A stretch of 64,000 bases of DNA from contig JACPUX010000072.1 of NCBI GenBank assembly GCA_016192065.1, positions 124,001 to 188,000 of the forward strand. The letters run 5' to 3'. Shown one piece after another: positions 52,170-59,327 of the stretch. The first letter of the stretch is position 1, and every line of letters begins with the position of its first letter. The position numbers were made by a program, and so were the translations under genes. Under the pieces are notes generated by a model that saw only the letters and a list, made by a program, of their open reading frames with translations, was not told the origin of the DNA and ran no database searches. The DNA is from Betaproteobacteria bacterium. GTDB lineage: Bacteria; Pseudomonadota; Gammaproteobacteria; Burkholderiales; Casimicrobiaceae.

Positions 52170-53272
52170 GCCGCGGTGATTTCCTTGGCCGTGATGCGAT
52201 AGCTAAAGTTCGCGGGATCGAGGCTATCGCGCCGCCCCCCTGCGCTTTCGGCTTGCGGATACATCAGGAAAGGCAGCTCGGATCCGCGCGCGCCAGGCAG
52301 GTTGATGTCGTGCGCAAAATTGAAGGCAAGCCAATTCATCTCCCAGCCGCCGAAGAGTTTTTTGCGCGCCTCCACCACCAGCGGGTCGTTCATGGTCAGC
52401 CCCGGCTTCTCTTCCAACACCACTTTGCGCACGTCGGCTGGATCGACCGGCACCCAACCAAAATCGGCGAGCCATACTTCGGCGCGACAATGCTGCGCCT
52501 TGGAAACATCGCCGCTTTTGCCCAGGCTCTTGTAGCCAAAGCGGGAATCGGCCACACGGATGCCATAGACGTCGCGCGCCGGCAACCCCACCGCGCGAGC
52601 AAGACCGACATACAGTGCGTTCAAATCGGCGCATTTGCCGGACAGATTGCGGGTGACCAACATGCTGCGGATGTCGCCAATGCCGCAGCCCAGCACCTTG
52701 GGATCGCGAAAAGTGTTGTCGCAAATCCAGTCGTAAATGCGTCGCGCCTTGTCGAGGTCGGTCGATGCTCCCTTGACGATGCCCAAGGCCGTTTCGCGCA
52801 CGATCCCATCGGTGGGTATGAGTCGGGTGGCGCGGGTATAGAGCGCGCGTTCGATGGCGTCGAGCGACGCGGGCTTGGCGCCGGCAGCAAAGTCGATCGC
52901 CCGATCGCGAGTGGCCACCTGGCTCACCAATTCGATCACCGGCGCTTGGGTGCCGGCGGAACATTGCGCATGCAACATCTTGGCGCCGTAGACGGGCTCG
53001 CTCACCAACTGCGCTTGTGCGGCATTACCTTCCCAGGTGTTGCCCAAGACGCGTGTCCAGGCGGCATCGTCGATCGCGGGTACCGGCAGCCAAACCTGTG
53101 TGACCCCGTCCGCTTTGAGCACTTCCACGCGTGTGCGCAGTTCGAAACTGCGCCAGCCTTGGCGCGGCAGCGACCCCGCACCCATTGCAGCGGCTGCCAG
53201 GCGAGGGGTGGTGAGCGCCAGCGCGGCGAACGCCGCGCCCGTGCAAAAAAAAGCCCGTCGGTCGGTCTTCAT
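52166..53272 (-). CDS. Tat-exported transglutaminase-like protein in the selenium operon
   Basis: A 368-residue predicted periplasmic protein. A twin-arginine signal (TDRRAFFCTGAAFAALAL) precedes a processed N-terminus near PRLAAAAMG. The C-terminal half is a transglutaminase-like (papain-fold) domain with the triad visible: Cys in NLSGKCADLNALYVGLARAV, His in SKAQHCRAEVWLADFGWVPV and Asp in DPADVRKV. Proteins of this fold may be proteases, amidases or cross-linkers. It has a strong SD (AAGGAG) and is translationally coupled to selB. Its presence between selA and selB recurs in some genomes, but I know of no demonstrated function. Substrate unknown. Confidence 0.85.
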   Translation of the reverse strand: MKTDRRAFFCTGAAFAALALTTPRLAAAAMGAGSLPRQGWRSFELRTRVEVLKADGVTQVWLPVPAIDDAAWTRVLGNTWEGNAAQAQLVSEPVYGAKMLHAQCSAGTQAPVIELVSQVATRDRAIDFAAGAKPASLDAIERALYTRATRLIPTDGIVRETALGIVKGASTDLDKARRIYDWICDNTFRDPKVLGCGIGDIRSMLVTRNLSGKCADLNALYVGLARAVGLPARDVYGIRVADSRFGYKSLGKSGDVSKAQHCRAEVWLADFGWVPVDPADVRKVVLEEKPGLTMNDPLVVEARKKLFGGWEMNWLAFNFAHDINLPGARGSELPFLMYPQAESAGGRRDSLDPANFSYRITAKEITAA

Positions 53273-53381
53273 AATTTAACTTTCTCCTTCATTTCGTGGA
53301 TCGAATCAGCTTGCGCAGAACCTGCGACAAAACGGCCGAACCCCCGACGACGGAGGGACTTCCTGGCCAAAAATTCCGCCC

Positions 53382-54779
53382 TCAGGCGGGTGGATCAAGG
53401 CGGGCCAAATGCTCGCCAAAAACGGCTTCATTCTGGGCATCGAGACAACGTAAATCCAGGCGCAGGGCATCCTCCGCGATGTGCCCGAGTACCGGTGGGT
53501 CGAGGCGCCTTAGCGCTCCATGAAGTCGCTGTAGAGCGCCGGAACGCTTTCCCCGTGGTCTTGCCACCAACGCGAAGCTGGGCAAGCGGTTGACTGGCAG
53601 CGAACCCGACCCGATTTGTGAGAGCGTGGGTTCGACCGTCGCGAGCAAGGGCCAGCTCGCCAAGGCGACTTGCCAAATCGGCAGCAGCCGCTGCGCTTGT
53701 TCGCGGATTTCTTGCTCCGAGCGCGTGAGCAGACGCAGCACTTCCAAGCGCTGCGGTAGGCGCTCCGGATCGCGGTAGAGCGCCAGCGTGGCCTCCAACG
53801 CCGCAAGCGTCAGTTTGCCCACGCGCAGGCAGCGCTTCAGCGGGTTCTTCTTGATCTTGGCGATCAACTCGCGGCGACCCACCAAAAGTCCGGCTTGCGG
53901 CCCGCCCAAAAGTTTGTCGCCGGAGAAGGTGACCAGATCCGCGCCGGCAGCAATGGATTCCTTGGGCGTCGGCTCGTGCGGCAAACCCCACTGCTCCAGA
54001 TTCACCAACGTGCCGCTGCCCAAATCGACCACGAAGGACAAACCGTTCGCGTGCGCCACTTGCGCCAATTCCGGTTCCGGCACCGCGGCGGTGAAGCCCT
54101 CGATGGCGTAATTACTGGTGTGCACCTTCATCAGCAGCGCCGTTTTGGCGTGGACCGCCTCCTCGAAATCGCGACGATGCGTGCGATTGGTGGTGCCGAC
54201 CTCGACGAGCTTGGCCCCCGCGCGGCGCATGATGTCGGGCACGCGAAACGCGCCGCCGATTTCCACCAGCTCGCCACGCGAAACCACCACTTCTTTCTTT
54301 TGAGCCAGGGTGTTGAGCAGCAGGAATACCGCCGCGGCGTTGTTGTTGACCACCGTGGCGGCCTCGGCTCCGGTCAGCTCGCACAACAAGGCTTCGACGA
54401 TATCGTCCCGGTCGCCCCGTCCGCCGCTCGCCAAATCGTATTCCAGGGCGCAAGGCGCGCTCGCGGCGCGGGCGATGGCCTCGACCACCGATTCAGGCAA
54501 CACCGCGCGACCCAAATTGGTGTGCAACACCGTGCCGGTGAGATTGACTACCGGCTGCAAGCGCGGCCGCGTGCGGCGTGCGAGGTGTTCTTCGATGGCA
54601 TCGAGCAGTTGGGCTTGGGTCGGCAACGCCGCGCCGCCTTGCATCGCCTCGCGCGCCGCGATCAATTCAGCGCGCGCCGCGGCAGTAATTAAACTGCGGC
54701 CGTGTTCAGCGAGGGAGTTTTGCAAGGCCGCCTCGGAAAGGAGACGGTCGACGGAGGGAAGTCTTGCTAGTTCGTTCAT
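53382..54779 (-). CDS. selA: L-seryl-tRNA(Sec) selenium transferase
   Basis: PLP enzyme that converts seryl-tRNA-Sec to selenocysteyl-tRNA-Sec using selenophosphate. The 465-residue length matches E. coli SelA. The PLP lysine is Lys289 in TFSGDKLLGGPQAGLLVG, the substrate region RPRLQPVVNLTGTVLHTNLG and VNNNAAAVFLLLNTLA are conserved. It is the first gene of the locus, 109 bp before the transglutaminase gene, and is read away from vapB. Serine for the reaction is loaded by SerS (encoded at 4991-6295). Confidence 0.97.
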   Translation of the reverse strand: MNELARLPSVDRLLSEAALQNSLAEHGRSLITAAARAELIAAREAMQGGAALPTQAQLLDAIEEHLARRTRPRLQPVVNLTGTVLHTNLGRAVLPESVVEAIARAASAPCALEYDLASGGRGDRDDIVEALLCELTGAEAATVVNNNAAAVFLLLNTLAQKKEVVVSRGELVEIGGAFRVPDIMRRAGAKLVEVGTTNRTHRRDFEEAVHAKTALLMKVHTSNYAIEGFTAAVPEPELAQVAHANGLSFVVDLGSGTLVNLEQWGLPHEPTPKESIAAGADLVTFSGDKLLGGPQAGLLVGRRELIAKIKKNPLKRCLRVGKLTLAALEATLALYRDPERLPQRLEVLRLLTRSEQEIREQAQRLLPIWQVALASWPLLATVEPTLSQIGSGSLPVNRLPSFALVARPRGKRSGALQRLHGALRRLDPPVLGHIAEDALRLDLRCLDAQNEAVFGEHLARLDPPA

Positions 54780-54925
54780 GCTTTCACCCGGACCGGGCAG
54801 AAATCAATAGCGACGCATTCTACCGGGGTCGCAGCGCATTGGGAAGCCGTCATCACCGAGACCCGGCAAACCTGCGGCCCACCAAGCAGCAGCCTGCGTT
54901 CGACCGTCGATTCGTCGCCGGCCGG

Positions 54926-54960
54926 TTGCGGGTGATAACGTTCGGAGCTATATTGTTATC
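54926..54960 (+). promoter_or_regulatory. vapB promoter with inverted-repeat operator
   Basis: TTGCGG (54926-54931) and TATATT (54949-54954) are 17 bp apart. An inverted repeat GATAAC (54934-54939)/GTTATC (54955-54960) brackets the -10 box and is a natural site for autoregulation by the antitoxin. Transcription should start at about 54961, only 3 nt before the ATG. Confidence 0.6.
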
Positions 54961-54963
54961 ATC

Positions 54964-55188
54964 ATGATCCGCACCCAAGTCAGCCTCTCCGAAGCCGAGT
55001 ATTCGGCCGCCAAGCGCGAAGCCGCGCGGCTGGGCATCTCCCTGGCCGAGCTTCTGCGTCGTTCATTGCGCGGCGTGTTGCCGGCGAACGGAGCACAGCC
55101 TTGGATGCGCTATGCGGGTATGATCGAAAGCGGCGATAAAGCGGCCAGCCAGCACATCGACGATATCGTCTATGGCCAGAAAAAATGA
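54964..55188 (+). CDS. vapB: Ribbon-helix-helix antitoxin (VapB-like)
   Basis: A 74-residue antitoxin. The N-terminal ribbon-helix-helix motif is MIRTQVSLSEAEYSAAKREA followed by ARLGISLAELLRRSLRGVLP, and the C-terminal half (IESGDKAASQHIDDIVYGQK) would wrap the toxin. It overlaps the toxin gene by 17 bp. There is no Shine-Dalgarno site and the predicted leader is about 3 nt, so translation may start on a leaderless message. The name VapB is used because the partner is a PIN protein; the RHH subtype is not the classical AbrB type. Confidence 0.82.
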   Translation: MIRTQVSLSEAEYSAAKREAARLGISLAELLRRSLRGVLPANGAQPWMRYAGMIESGDKAASQHIDDIVYGQKK

Positions 55189-55585
55189 GGCCTACGTCGA
55201 TACCTCGGCGCTGATCGCCTTTGTCGATCGCTCCGACAGCCACCATACTCTGTTCCGGCAGCTCTTCTCCAGTCCTCCGCCTTTGTTCACCTCAACTCTG
55301 GTTGTGGCCGAAGGCCACGGTTGGTTTTTGAAGCGCTACGATCGCCTCCGGGCGCTGCAGTTTCTTGCGTTGATCGAGGACCTCAAGCCCCTGCGCGTTC
55401 ACGCCGCCGGACCCGCCGAGTTGGCGGCCGCTGCAGCCCTGTTGCGCCGGTTTTCCGATCAGGAATTGACGCTGGTCGACGCCCTTGGCTTGCACCTCAT
55501 GCTTCTACACAAAACCAAGTGTTGCTGGTCCACCGATCGGCATTTGCGACTGACCGGCACACCTTTGGTCATCGACGAGCTTTGA
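55172..55585 (+). CDS. vapC: PIN domain toxin (VapC-like ribonuclease)
   Basis: A 137-residue PIN domain nuclease, the toxin of a type II module. The acidic metal residues are in YVDTSALIAFVDRS (Asp), LVVAEGHGWFLKRY (Glu) and SDQELTLVDALGLHLMLLH (Asp pair). VapC toxins cleave tRNA or rRNA. The start ATG 55172 lies inside the antitoxin gene in another frame. It ends 28 bp before the serine hydrolase gene. Confidence 0.88.
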   Translation: MARKNEAYVDTSALIAFVDRSDSHHTLFRQLFSSPPPLFTSTLVVAEGHGWFLKRYDRLRALQFLALIEDLKPLRVHAAGPAELAAAAALLRRFSDQELTLVDALGLHLMLLHKTKCCWSTDRHLRLTGTPLVIDEL

Positions 55586-55613
55586 AATCACCCGGCGTTT
55601 CAAGAAAGCAAAC

Positions 55614-56831
55614 ATGAAATACAAAAAAACCCTGTTCGCCGCACTGGCTGCCCTCGTGTTAGTGGGCGCCGCAATCTGGTTCAACCTCGATAAAGAAACC
55701 CGCGGACTGTTGAAAGCGATTCCCACCAACCGCGACGTCTTGTTCTGGAGCCAAGCCCAGCGCGATGCCGCCTTTCGCGCCCTGGATCGCTTGCCAATAC
55801 TCGCCAAGGCACGGGCCATCCCTGCGGGCGCAGCGCCCCGGCCGCTACCCCCTGGACCGCCCCTGCCTAAGCTCGCGGTCGATGTCGATGCCTTCATGGC
55901 AAGCCAACGCAACGCCGCGCTCATCGTCGTGCACGAGGGCAAAGTGCGGCTGGAACGCTACGGCCTCGATTTCGATGCCGCCGGACGCTGGACGAGTTTC
56001 TCGGTGGCGAAGTCGATCACCTCCACCCTGGTGGGTGCGGCCATCGCCGATGGCTTCATCAAAAGCATGGACGACAAAGTGAGCGTCTATGTCCCGCAAA
56101 TGAAAGGCTCCGCCTATGACGACGTGAGCCTGCGCCAGTTGTTGACCATGACATCCGGCATTCGCTGGAATGAGGACTACGCCGACCCCAAGTCGGATGT
56201 TGCACGTTTCAACAACCATGAGCCTGAACCCGGCGTGGATGCGCTGGTGAGTTACCTGCGCCGGCTGCCTCGCGAGGTGCCCGCGGGCGCGCGCTGGCAT
56301 TACAGCACCGGGGAGACCAACCTCGTCGGCATCATCGTCGCGCAGGCCGTGGGCAAGCCGCTGGCCGAATATCTTTCGGAGAAGATTTGGAAGCCCGCGG
56401 GCATGGAGCAATCGGCAACCTGGATTCTTTCGCCTACTGGCAGTGAAATCAGCGGGTGCTGCATTCAGGCCGCCACGCGGGACTTTGCGCGCTTTGGGCT
56501 CTTTGTCATCGAAGGCGCGCAAGTCGATGGCAAGAGCGTTCTGCCCGAGGGGTGGCTTGCCGAGGCCACCACCGAGCGCGTGGGCATTGGCCGGCCTGGG
56601 TATGGCTACGGTTACCAATGGTGGACGTTCAGCGACGGTTCGTTTGCGGCACGCGGCATTTTCGGTCAGAGCATTTTGATCGACCCGAAACGCAAGCTGG
56701 TGATCGCCTCCAATGCCAACTGGTCCGGCGGTGCCAGCCACAAACCCAGCATCGAGGCACGGCAGGCGTTCTGGAGCGCGGTGCAGAAGGCCTTAGACGA
56801 CGAAGCAGGGGCGGGAACCGCGCCGCGGTAG
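55614..56831 (+). CDS. Serine hydrolase, class C beta-lactamase-like fold
   Basis: A 405-residue penicillin-binding-protein-like esterase. An N-terminal hydrophobic segment (TLFAALAALVLVGAAIWFNL) is an uncleaved anchor or signal. The catalytic SxxK is Ser130-Val-Ala-Lys133 in WTSFSVAKSITSTLVGAAIA, the second element is YSTGETN (Tyr) and a later strand carries the NASW-like IASNANWSGG. The family includes AmpC, EstB-type esterases, and nylon-oligomer hydrolases, so activity on an ester, amide or peptide cannot be chosen from sequence. It follows vapC closely but probably has its own expression. Confidence 0.88.
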   Translation: MKYKKTLFAALAALVLVGAAIWFNLDKETRGLLKAIPTNRDVLFWSQAQRDAAFRALDRLPILAKARAIPAGAAPRPLPPGPPLPKLAVDVDAFMASQRNAALIVVHEGKVRLERYGLDFDAAGRWTSFSVAKSITSTLVGAAIADGFIKSMDDKVSVYVPQMKGSAYDDVSLRQLLTMTSGIRWNEDYADPKSDVARFNNHEPEPGVDALVSYLRRLPREVPAGARWHYSTGETNLVGIIVAQAVGKPLAEYLSEKIWKPAGMEQSATWILSPTGSEISGCCIQAATRDFARFGLFVIEGAQVDGKSVLPEGWLAEATTERVGIGRPGYGYGYQWWTFSDGSFAARGIFGQSILIDPKRKLVIASNANWSGGASHKPSIEARQAFWSAVQKALDDEAGAGTAPR

Positions 56832-56886
56832 ACGCGTCGAGTTTGCGCCCTCGTCGCGAGGAGCCCATGGGTCCGCGCGAATCCTG

Positions 56887-57147
56887 CTAGGCGGCGGTCT
56901 CCAACGGAACTTCCCAACCGGGGAAGACCAACACCGCAGGATGGCACTTGAGGGCGCGAGCAAGAACCTTGGCGCGCTCCACACCGAGATTGACTCGGCC
57001 ATTCTCAATGGCGGAGATCGTCGATTGTGGAATACCGGTCAGGTCGGCGAGATCACTTTGGCTCAGCTCCTGTAACTCCCGAATGATTCGGACCGACTCA
57101 CCGACCGAGACTTCAATGCGCTGCCTCGCGGGACTGTAGTTCTTCAT
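56887..57147 (-). CDS. XRE family helix-turn-helix regulator (orphan, antitoxin-like)
   Basis: An 86-residue protein made almost wholly of one helix-turn-helix domain (SVRIIRELQELSQSDLADLT, then GIPQSTISAIENGRVNLGVE). Its size is that of HigA-type antitoxins, but no toxin gene is upstream or downstream, so it may be an orphan regulator. A palindromic site TACCA-N4-TGGTA lies in its own promoter region, consistent with autorepression. The end (HPAVLVFPGWEV) is normal for the family. Confidence 0.85.
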   Translation of the reverse strand: MKNYSPARQRIEVSVGESVRIIRELQELSQSDLADLTGIPQSTISAIENGRVNLGVERAKVLARALKCHPAVLVFPGWEVPLETAA

Positions 57148-57191
57148 CTCAGGGCCACGGATAATCTTGGGCGGTCACTTGAACGACTTGA

Positions 57192-57211
57192 TACCACAAA
57201 TGGTAGGTCAA
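57192..57211 (-). promoter_or_regulatory. Operator and -35 box of the XRE regulator
   Basis: A palindrome TACCACAAATGGTA (57192-57205) directly follows a TTGACC box on the minus strand (57206-57211). The -10 at the expected distance is weak. The arrangement suggests that the XRE protein blocks its own promoter. Confidence 0.5.
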
Positions 57212-57434
57212 GCCACAATTCGACGCTCAGAGTTCAGCCGAGAGAGCCTGGAGAGGCGTTTCGCCAGACCGCCCTGAGAGTCCGCGGATGTGCAAGGCCG
57301 ATACGGGCCTTGCCACCGAATCGAGTGCACCGGCGAGCCGGCCCCTCTTCAGCTAGCCCTGCAGGTAGCCCATCGCCTGGCCCGCGACTTGCCACGACTA
57401 CGGATGGCATTCCGACCCGTGCGGCGATCGCGGT

Positions 57435-57896
57435 TCACGATGCCGAGCGCAGGCGGTAGCTTTCCTTCGCCACCTGCGCTTTCTGGGCTTCCTCCCGCGT
57501 GTACGCCCGCCCCGACCAAAGCATGCGATAGGCAATCTCTTCGTTGCCGTTGTCGCACAGTTCGAGGACGCGCCGAAAAAGCGGCTGGAAAGTCGCTGAG
57601 CGGTGGCTCTCTTCGTGCTCTTCGAGCGAATTCCAGAAGGTCACCACCAGCGCCTCGCGATCCTTGAACGGTGTTGCAAGCGCTTGCCCGACGGTGGAAC
57701 CTTCGTTGGAGATCTGCCCGGTGTTCATGACCACGAAACCGCCGACGAAGCCGGTGTCGGAGTGGTAAGTTTTGACGTTCTCGCACAGTTCCGCGACGCG
57801 CAGTTCCAGTTCGTCGACCGTAAACTCGGGGCGCAGGACGACACGATTGACGGTGACGATCCCGTCACCGCCGAATCCTTCGATGAGTGCCGACAT
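57435..57896 (-). CDS. Unknown 153-residue protein, possibly alpha/beta-barrel (ABM-like) fold
   Basis: I do not recognise this family with certainty. The chain alternates strand-helix-strand in the way of dimeric alpha-beta barrels (VNRVVLRPEFTVDELELRVA, then SDTGFVGGFVVMNTGQISNE and REALVVTFWNSLEEHEESHR), and the last motif resembles antibiotic-biosynthesis-monooxygenase-like proteins. Two cysteines (ELCENVK, LELCDNGN) are present. It has a good SD (AAGGAG) and follows the 62-residue gene by 25 bp, forming a small operon. No function is assigned. Confidence 0.7.
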   Translation of the reverse strand: MSALIEGFGGDGIVTVNRVVLRPEFTVDELELRVAELCENVKTYHSDTGFVGGFVVMNTGQISNEGSTVGQALATPFKDREALVVTFWNSLEEHEESHRSATFQPLFRRVLELCDNGNEEIAYRMLWSGRAYTREEAQKAQVAKESYRLRSAS

Positions 57897-57921
57897 GATC
57901 GCGCTCCTTGGTCTTGAATGA

Positions 57922-58110
57922 TCAGGAACGAAGAGACGGCGCCCCGGGCAACAAGGCCTGCCAAGACGAATCGAAGGCCGATTCCAATTCGGGCAAAGGC
58001 AAAGGCTGTTGGTCTATGGCGATCCGCGGCAGCGCGCAGGCCTGACGCAGCGGGAAACTGGCTGATCCGGTCTTTTCGGAAAGGGCACAAAGGTGGTCAA
58101 GGGAATTCAT
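57922..58110 (-). CDS. Unknown 62-residue protein, first gene of a two-gene operon
   Basis: A small open frame with a good ribosome site (GGAGATC at 7 nt before the ATG) and a start just downstream of a regulated-looking promoter. The product MNSLDHLCALSEKTGSASFP continues with a Pro/Leu-rich stretch (IAIDQQPLPLPELESAFDSS) and no recognised domain. Its position, spacing and SD suggest a real gene, but its coding status rests on context only. Confidence 0.5.
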   Translation of the reverse strand: MNSLDHLCALSEKTGSASFPLRQACALPRIAIDQQPLPLPELESAFDSSWQALLPGAPSLRS

Positions 58111-58152
58111 GGTCGATCTCCATTGGATTGAGATGCCGCCACGGTAACAATC

Positions 58153-58174
58153 TATAGTATTTTAGTCAACTATA
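58153..58174 (-). promoter_or_regulatory. Operator-like inverted repeat with IscR-like core upstream of the small operon
   Basis: An AT-rich island in GC-rich sequence. The minus strand has TATAGT (58174-58169 side) and ACTATA arms around TTGACTAAAAT. The core TTGACTAAAAT is the left half of a type 1 IscR/Rrf2-family site, and TTGACT could also be a -35 box. Which regulator binds is inference. Confidence 0.5.
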
Positions 58175-58410
58175 AGGACGATAGCGCTGGGCTATCCGGC
58201 TGAGTGCCAATTTTGCGCAGGCCAACGCGATGCCCACTGCCCCGATGGCGAAGGCCTGCGGCCGCCGAGCCCGATGTTCAGCCGCAGAAAAATCGCGCCC
58301 CAATTCCCAGCAACGTCGGCGCCATCGCCCCGCCCACCCTCACTCGCAATGGGCCGCGATCCGCCAACAGGCGCCTGGAGCAAAAGCGGCGACGATCACG
58401 CCGCCGGTCA
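58175..58410. other. Intergenic region with no recognisable gene
   Basis: Between the AT-rich operator and the secreted-protein gene, I find only short open frames lacking ribosome sites or recognised domains. With the 64 bp before the operator the gap between genes is 300 bp. Confidence 0.5.
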
Positions 58411-58899
58411 CTACCGCCGTTTTGCGGCGCGCTCTTCCATAATCTCGCGTTTGCGCTGCTGAAGCTCTTCTTTGCTCAAACTCTTCTTGATGTCGGGATC
58501 GCCGGTGGGTTTGACCCCCGCCGGGCAGGACACCGGCTGGTTGTTGCTGGGCACGGCAAATTTCCATTTGGAAGTGTTGCTCTCCAGGCGGTAAGTGGTG
58601 GTGGCGCAGTAACACCGTGAACCGTAGTTGTGGCAAATCTCGCCATCCTGAAACAAGGTGCCGCGCTGCACGCGCAGCGTAGCGTCGTAGGTCGAGCTGC
58701 TGCCGTCGCGGTAATTCACCTTCACCTTGCCCGCCTCGCTGCTTGTGGTGCTGCCCTCACGAATGGCACTGGTGGACTTGACGTTCCAGATGCGGATGCT
58801 GGGCTTGGTGACATTGACATTCGCCGGGGTCAGCGGCGGCGGGGCTGACCAGGCAGCGCTGGCGAATAGTCCTAGAACAAACAGAAGACAGGCTTTCAT
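58411..58899 (-). CDS. Secreted protein of unknown function with cysteine-rich core
   Basis: A 162-residue predicted periplasmic or secreted protein. A signal peptide is clear (MKACLLFVLGLFASAAWSAP, cleavage near Ser-Ala). The mature part is rich in Ser, Thr and Asn, has a cysteine cluster (GEICHNYGSRCYCATTTYRL) plus one more cysteine (PVSCPAGVK), probably forming disulfides, and ends in a basic helix (LSKEELQQRKREIMEERAAK). I do not recognise the family. An SD (GGAGA) precedes the ATG. A tandem 16-bp repeat lies 35-66 bp upstream. Confidence 0.75.
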   Translation of the reverse strand: MKACLLFVLGLFASAAWSAPPPLTPANVNVTKPSIRIWNVKSTSAIREGSTTSSEAGKVKVNYRDGSSSTYDATLRVQRGTLFQDGEICHNYGSRCYCATTTYRLESNTSKWKFAVPSNNQPVSCPAGVKPTGDPDIKKSLSKEELQQRKREIMEERAAKRR

Positions 58900-58933
58900 G
58901 CGGTTCTCCAGGCGAGGTCGATAGCGACTCTTC

Positions 58934-58965
58934 GTAAAATATCGGCACAGTAAAATATCGGCACC
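58934..58965. repeat. Tandem repeat of a 16-bp unit upstream of the secreted-protein gene
   Basis: GTAAAATATCGGCAC occurs at 58934-58948 and again at 58950-58964, separated by one base. On the minus strand the units read GTGCCGATATTTTAC and lie just before the gene at 58411-58899, a place suited to a regulator binding two adjacent sites. Confidence 0.6.
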
Positions 58966-59327
58966 ATGCCCGCGGTCCTGAAGTCCCCCGCAAGCGCGGC
59001 GGGATAAAAGGCCAATCTACGTAGCCGCACGTGAAAGCCTACGACAGGCGCACGGTGCTGGAGGTCGCGTGACCCGGCCCATTGCAGGACGCGACAGGGC
59101 AAAATCGAACCGCTCAGACGGCCCCGTACGTAAACGGCAAGCTCTTTGGCAATGCGGCCGATTGTTCCGAACCAAACTCCCACACGCAACGTGTAACTCC
59201 CGCGTAAACCATGGCCTCTTGGCTTTCGCTGCACTCGAATGCCCTGCAGCCTAAGAAACCTGATGGAAGGAGTTGGGCGCTGCCGGAGCAAGCGAGGCTG
59301 GCTGCACAAAGACCCGAGCCACTTCAC
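58966..59327. other. 362-bp region without a recognised gene
   Basis: Part of the gap between the secreted-protein gene and the outer-membrane barrel gene. An open frame spans it on the minus strand, but it has an unusual Arg/Leu composition, no ribosome site and runs into the start of the next gene, so I do not count it. A CCCGC-rich hairpin (about 58975-59005; CCCGCAAGCGCGGCGGG) resembles a dispersed palindromic repeat. The terminator of the four-gene export operon should lie near 59280-59327. Confidence 0.5.

Noticed and set aside
49275-53382. Possible selenoprotein (in-frame UGA) among the genes of the selenium operon.
   Set aside because: The lipoyl-carrier, DsrE and transglutaminase frames are complete with ordinary cysteine codons, and extending selA through its UGA gives no conserved sequence.
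58896-59327. A 143-codon minus-strand frame between the secreted protein and the barrel gene.
   Set aside because: It overlaps the start of the secreted-protein gene, has no ribosome site and contains a palindromic repeat; unusual residue composition.
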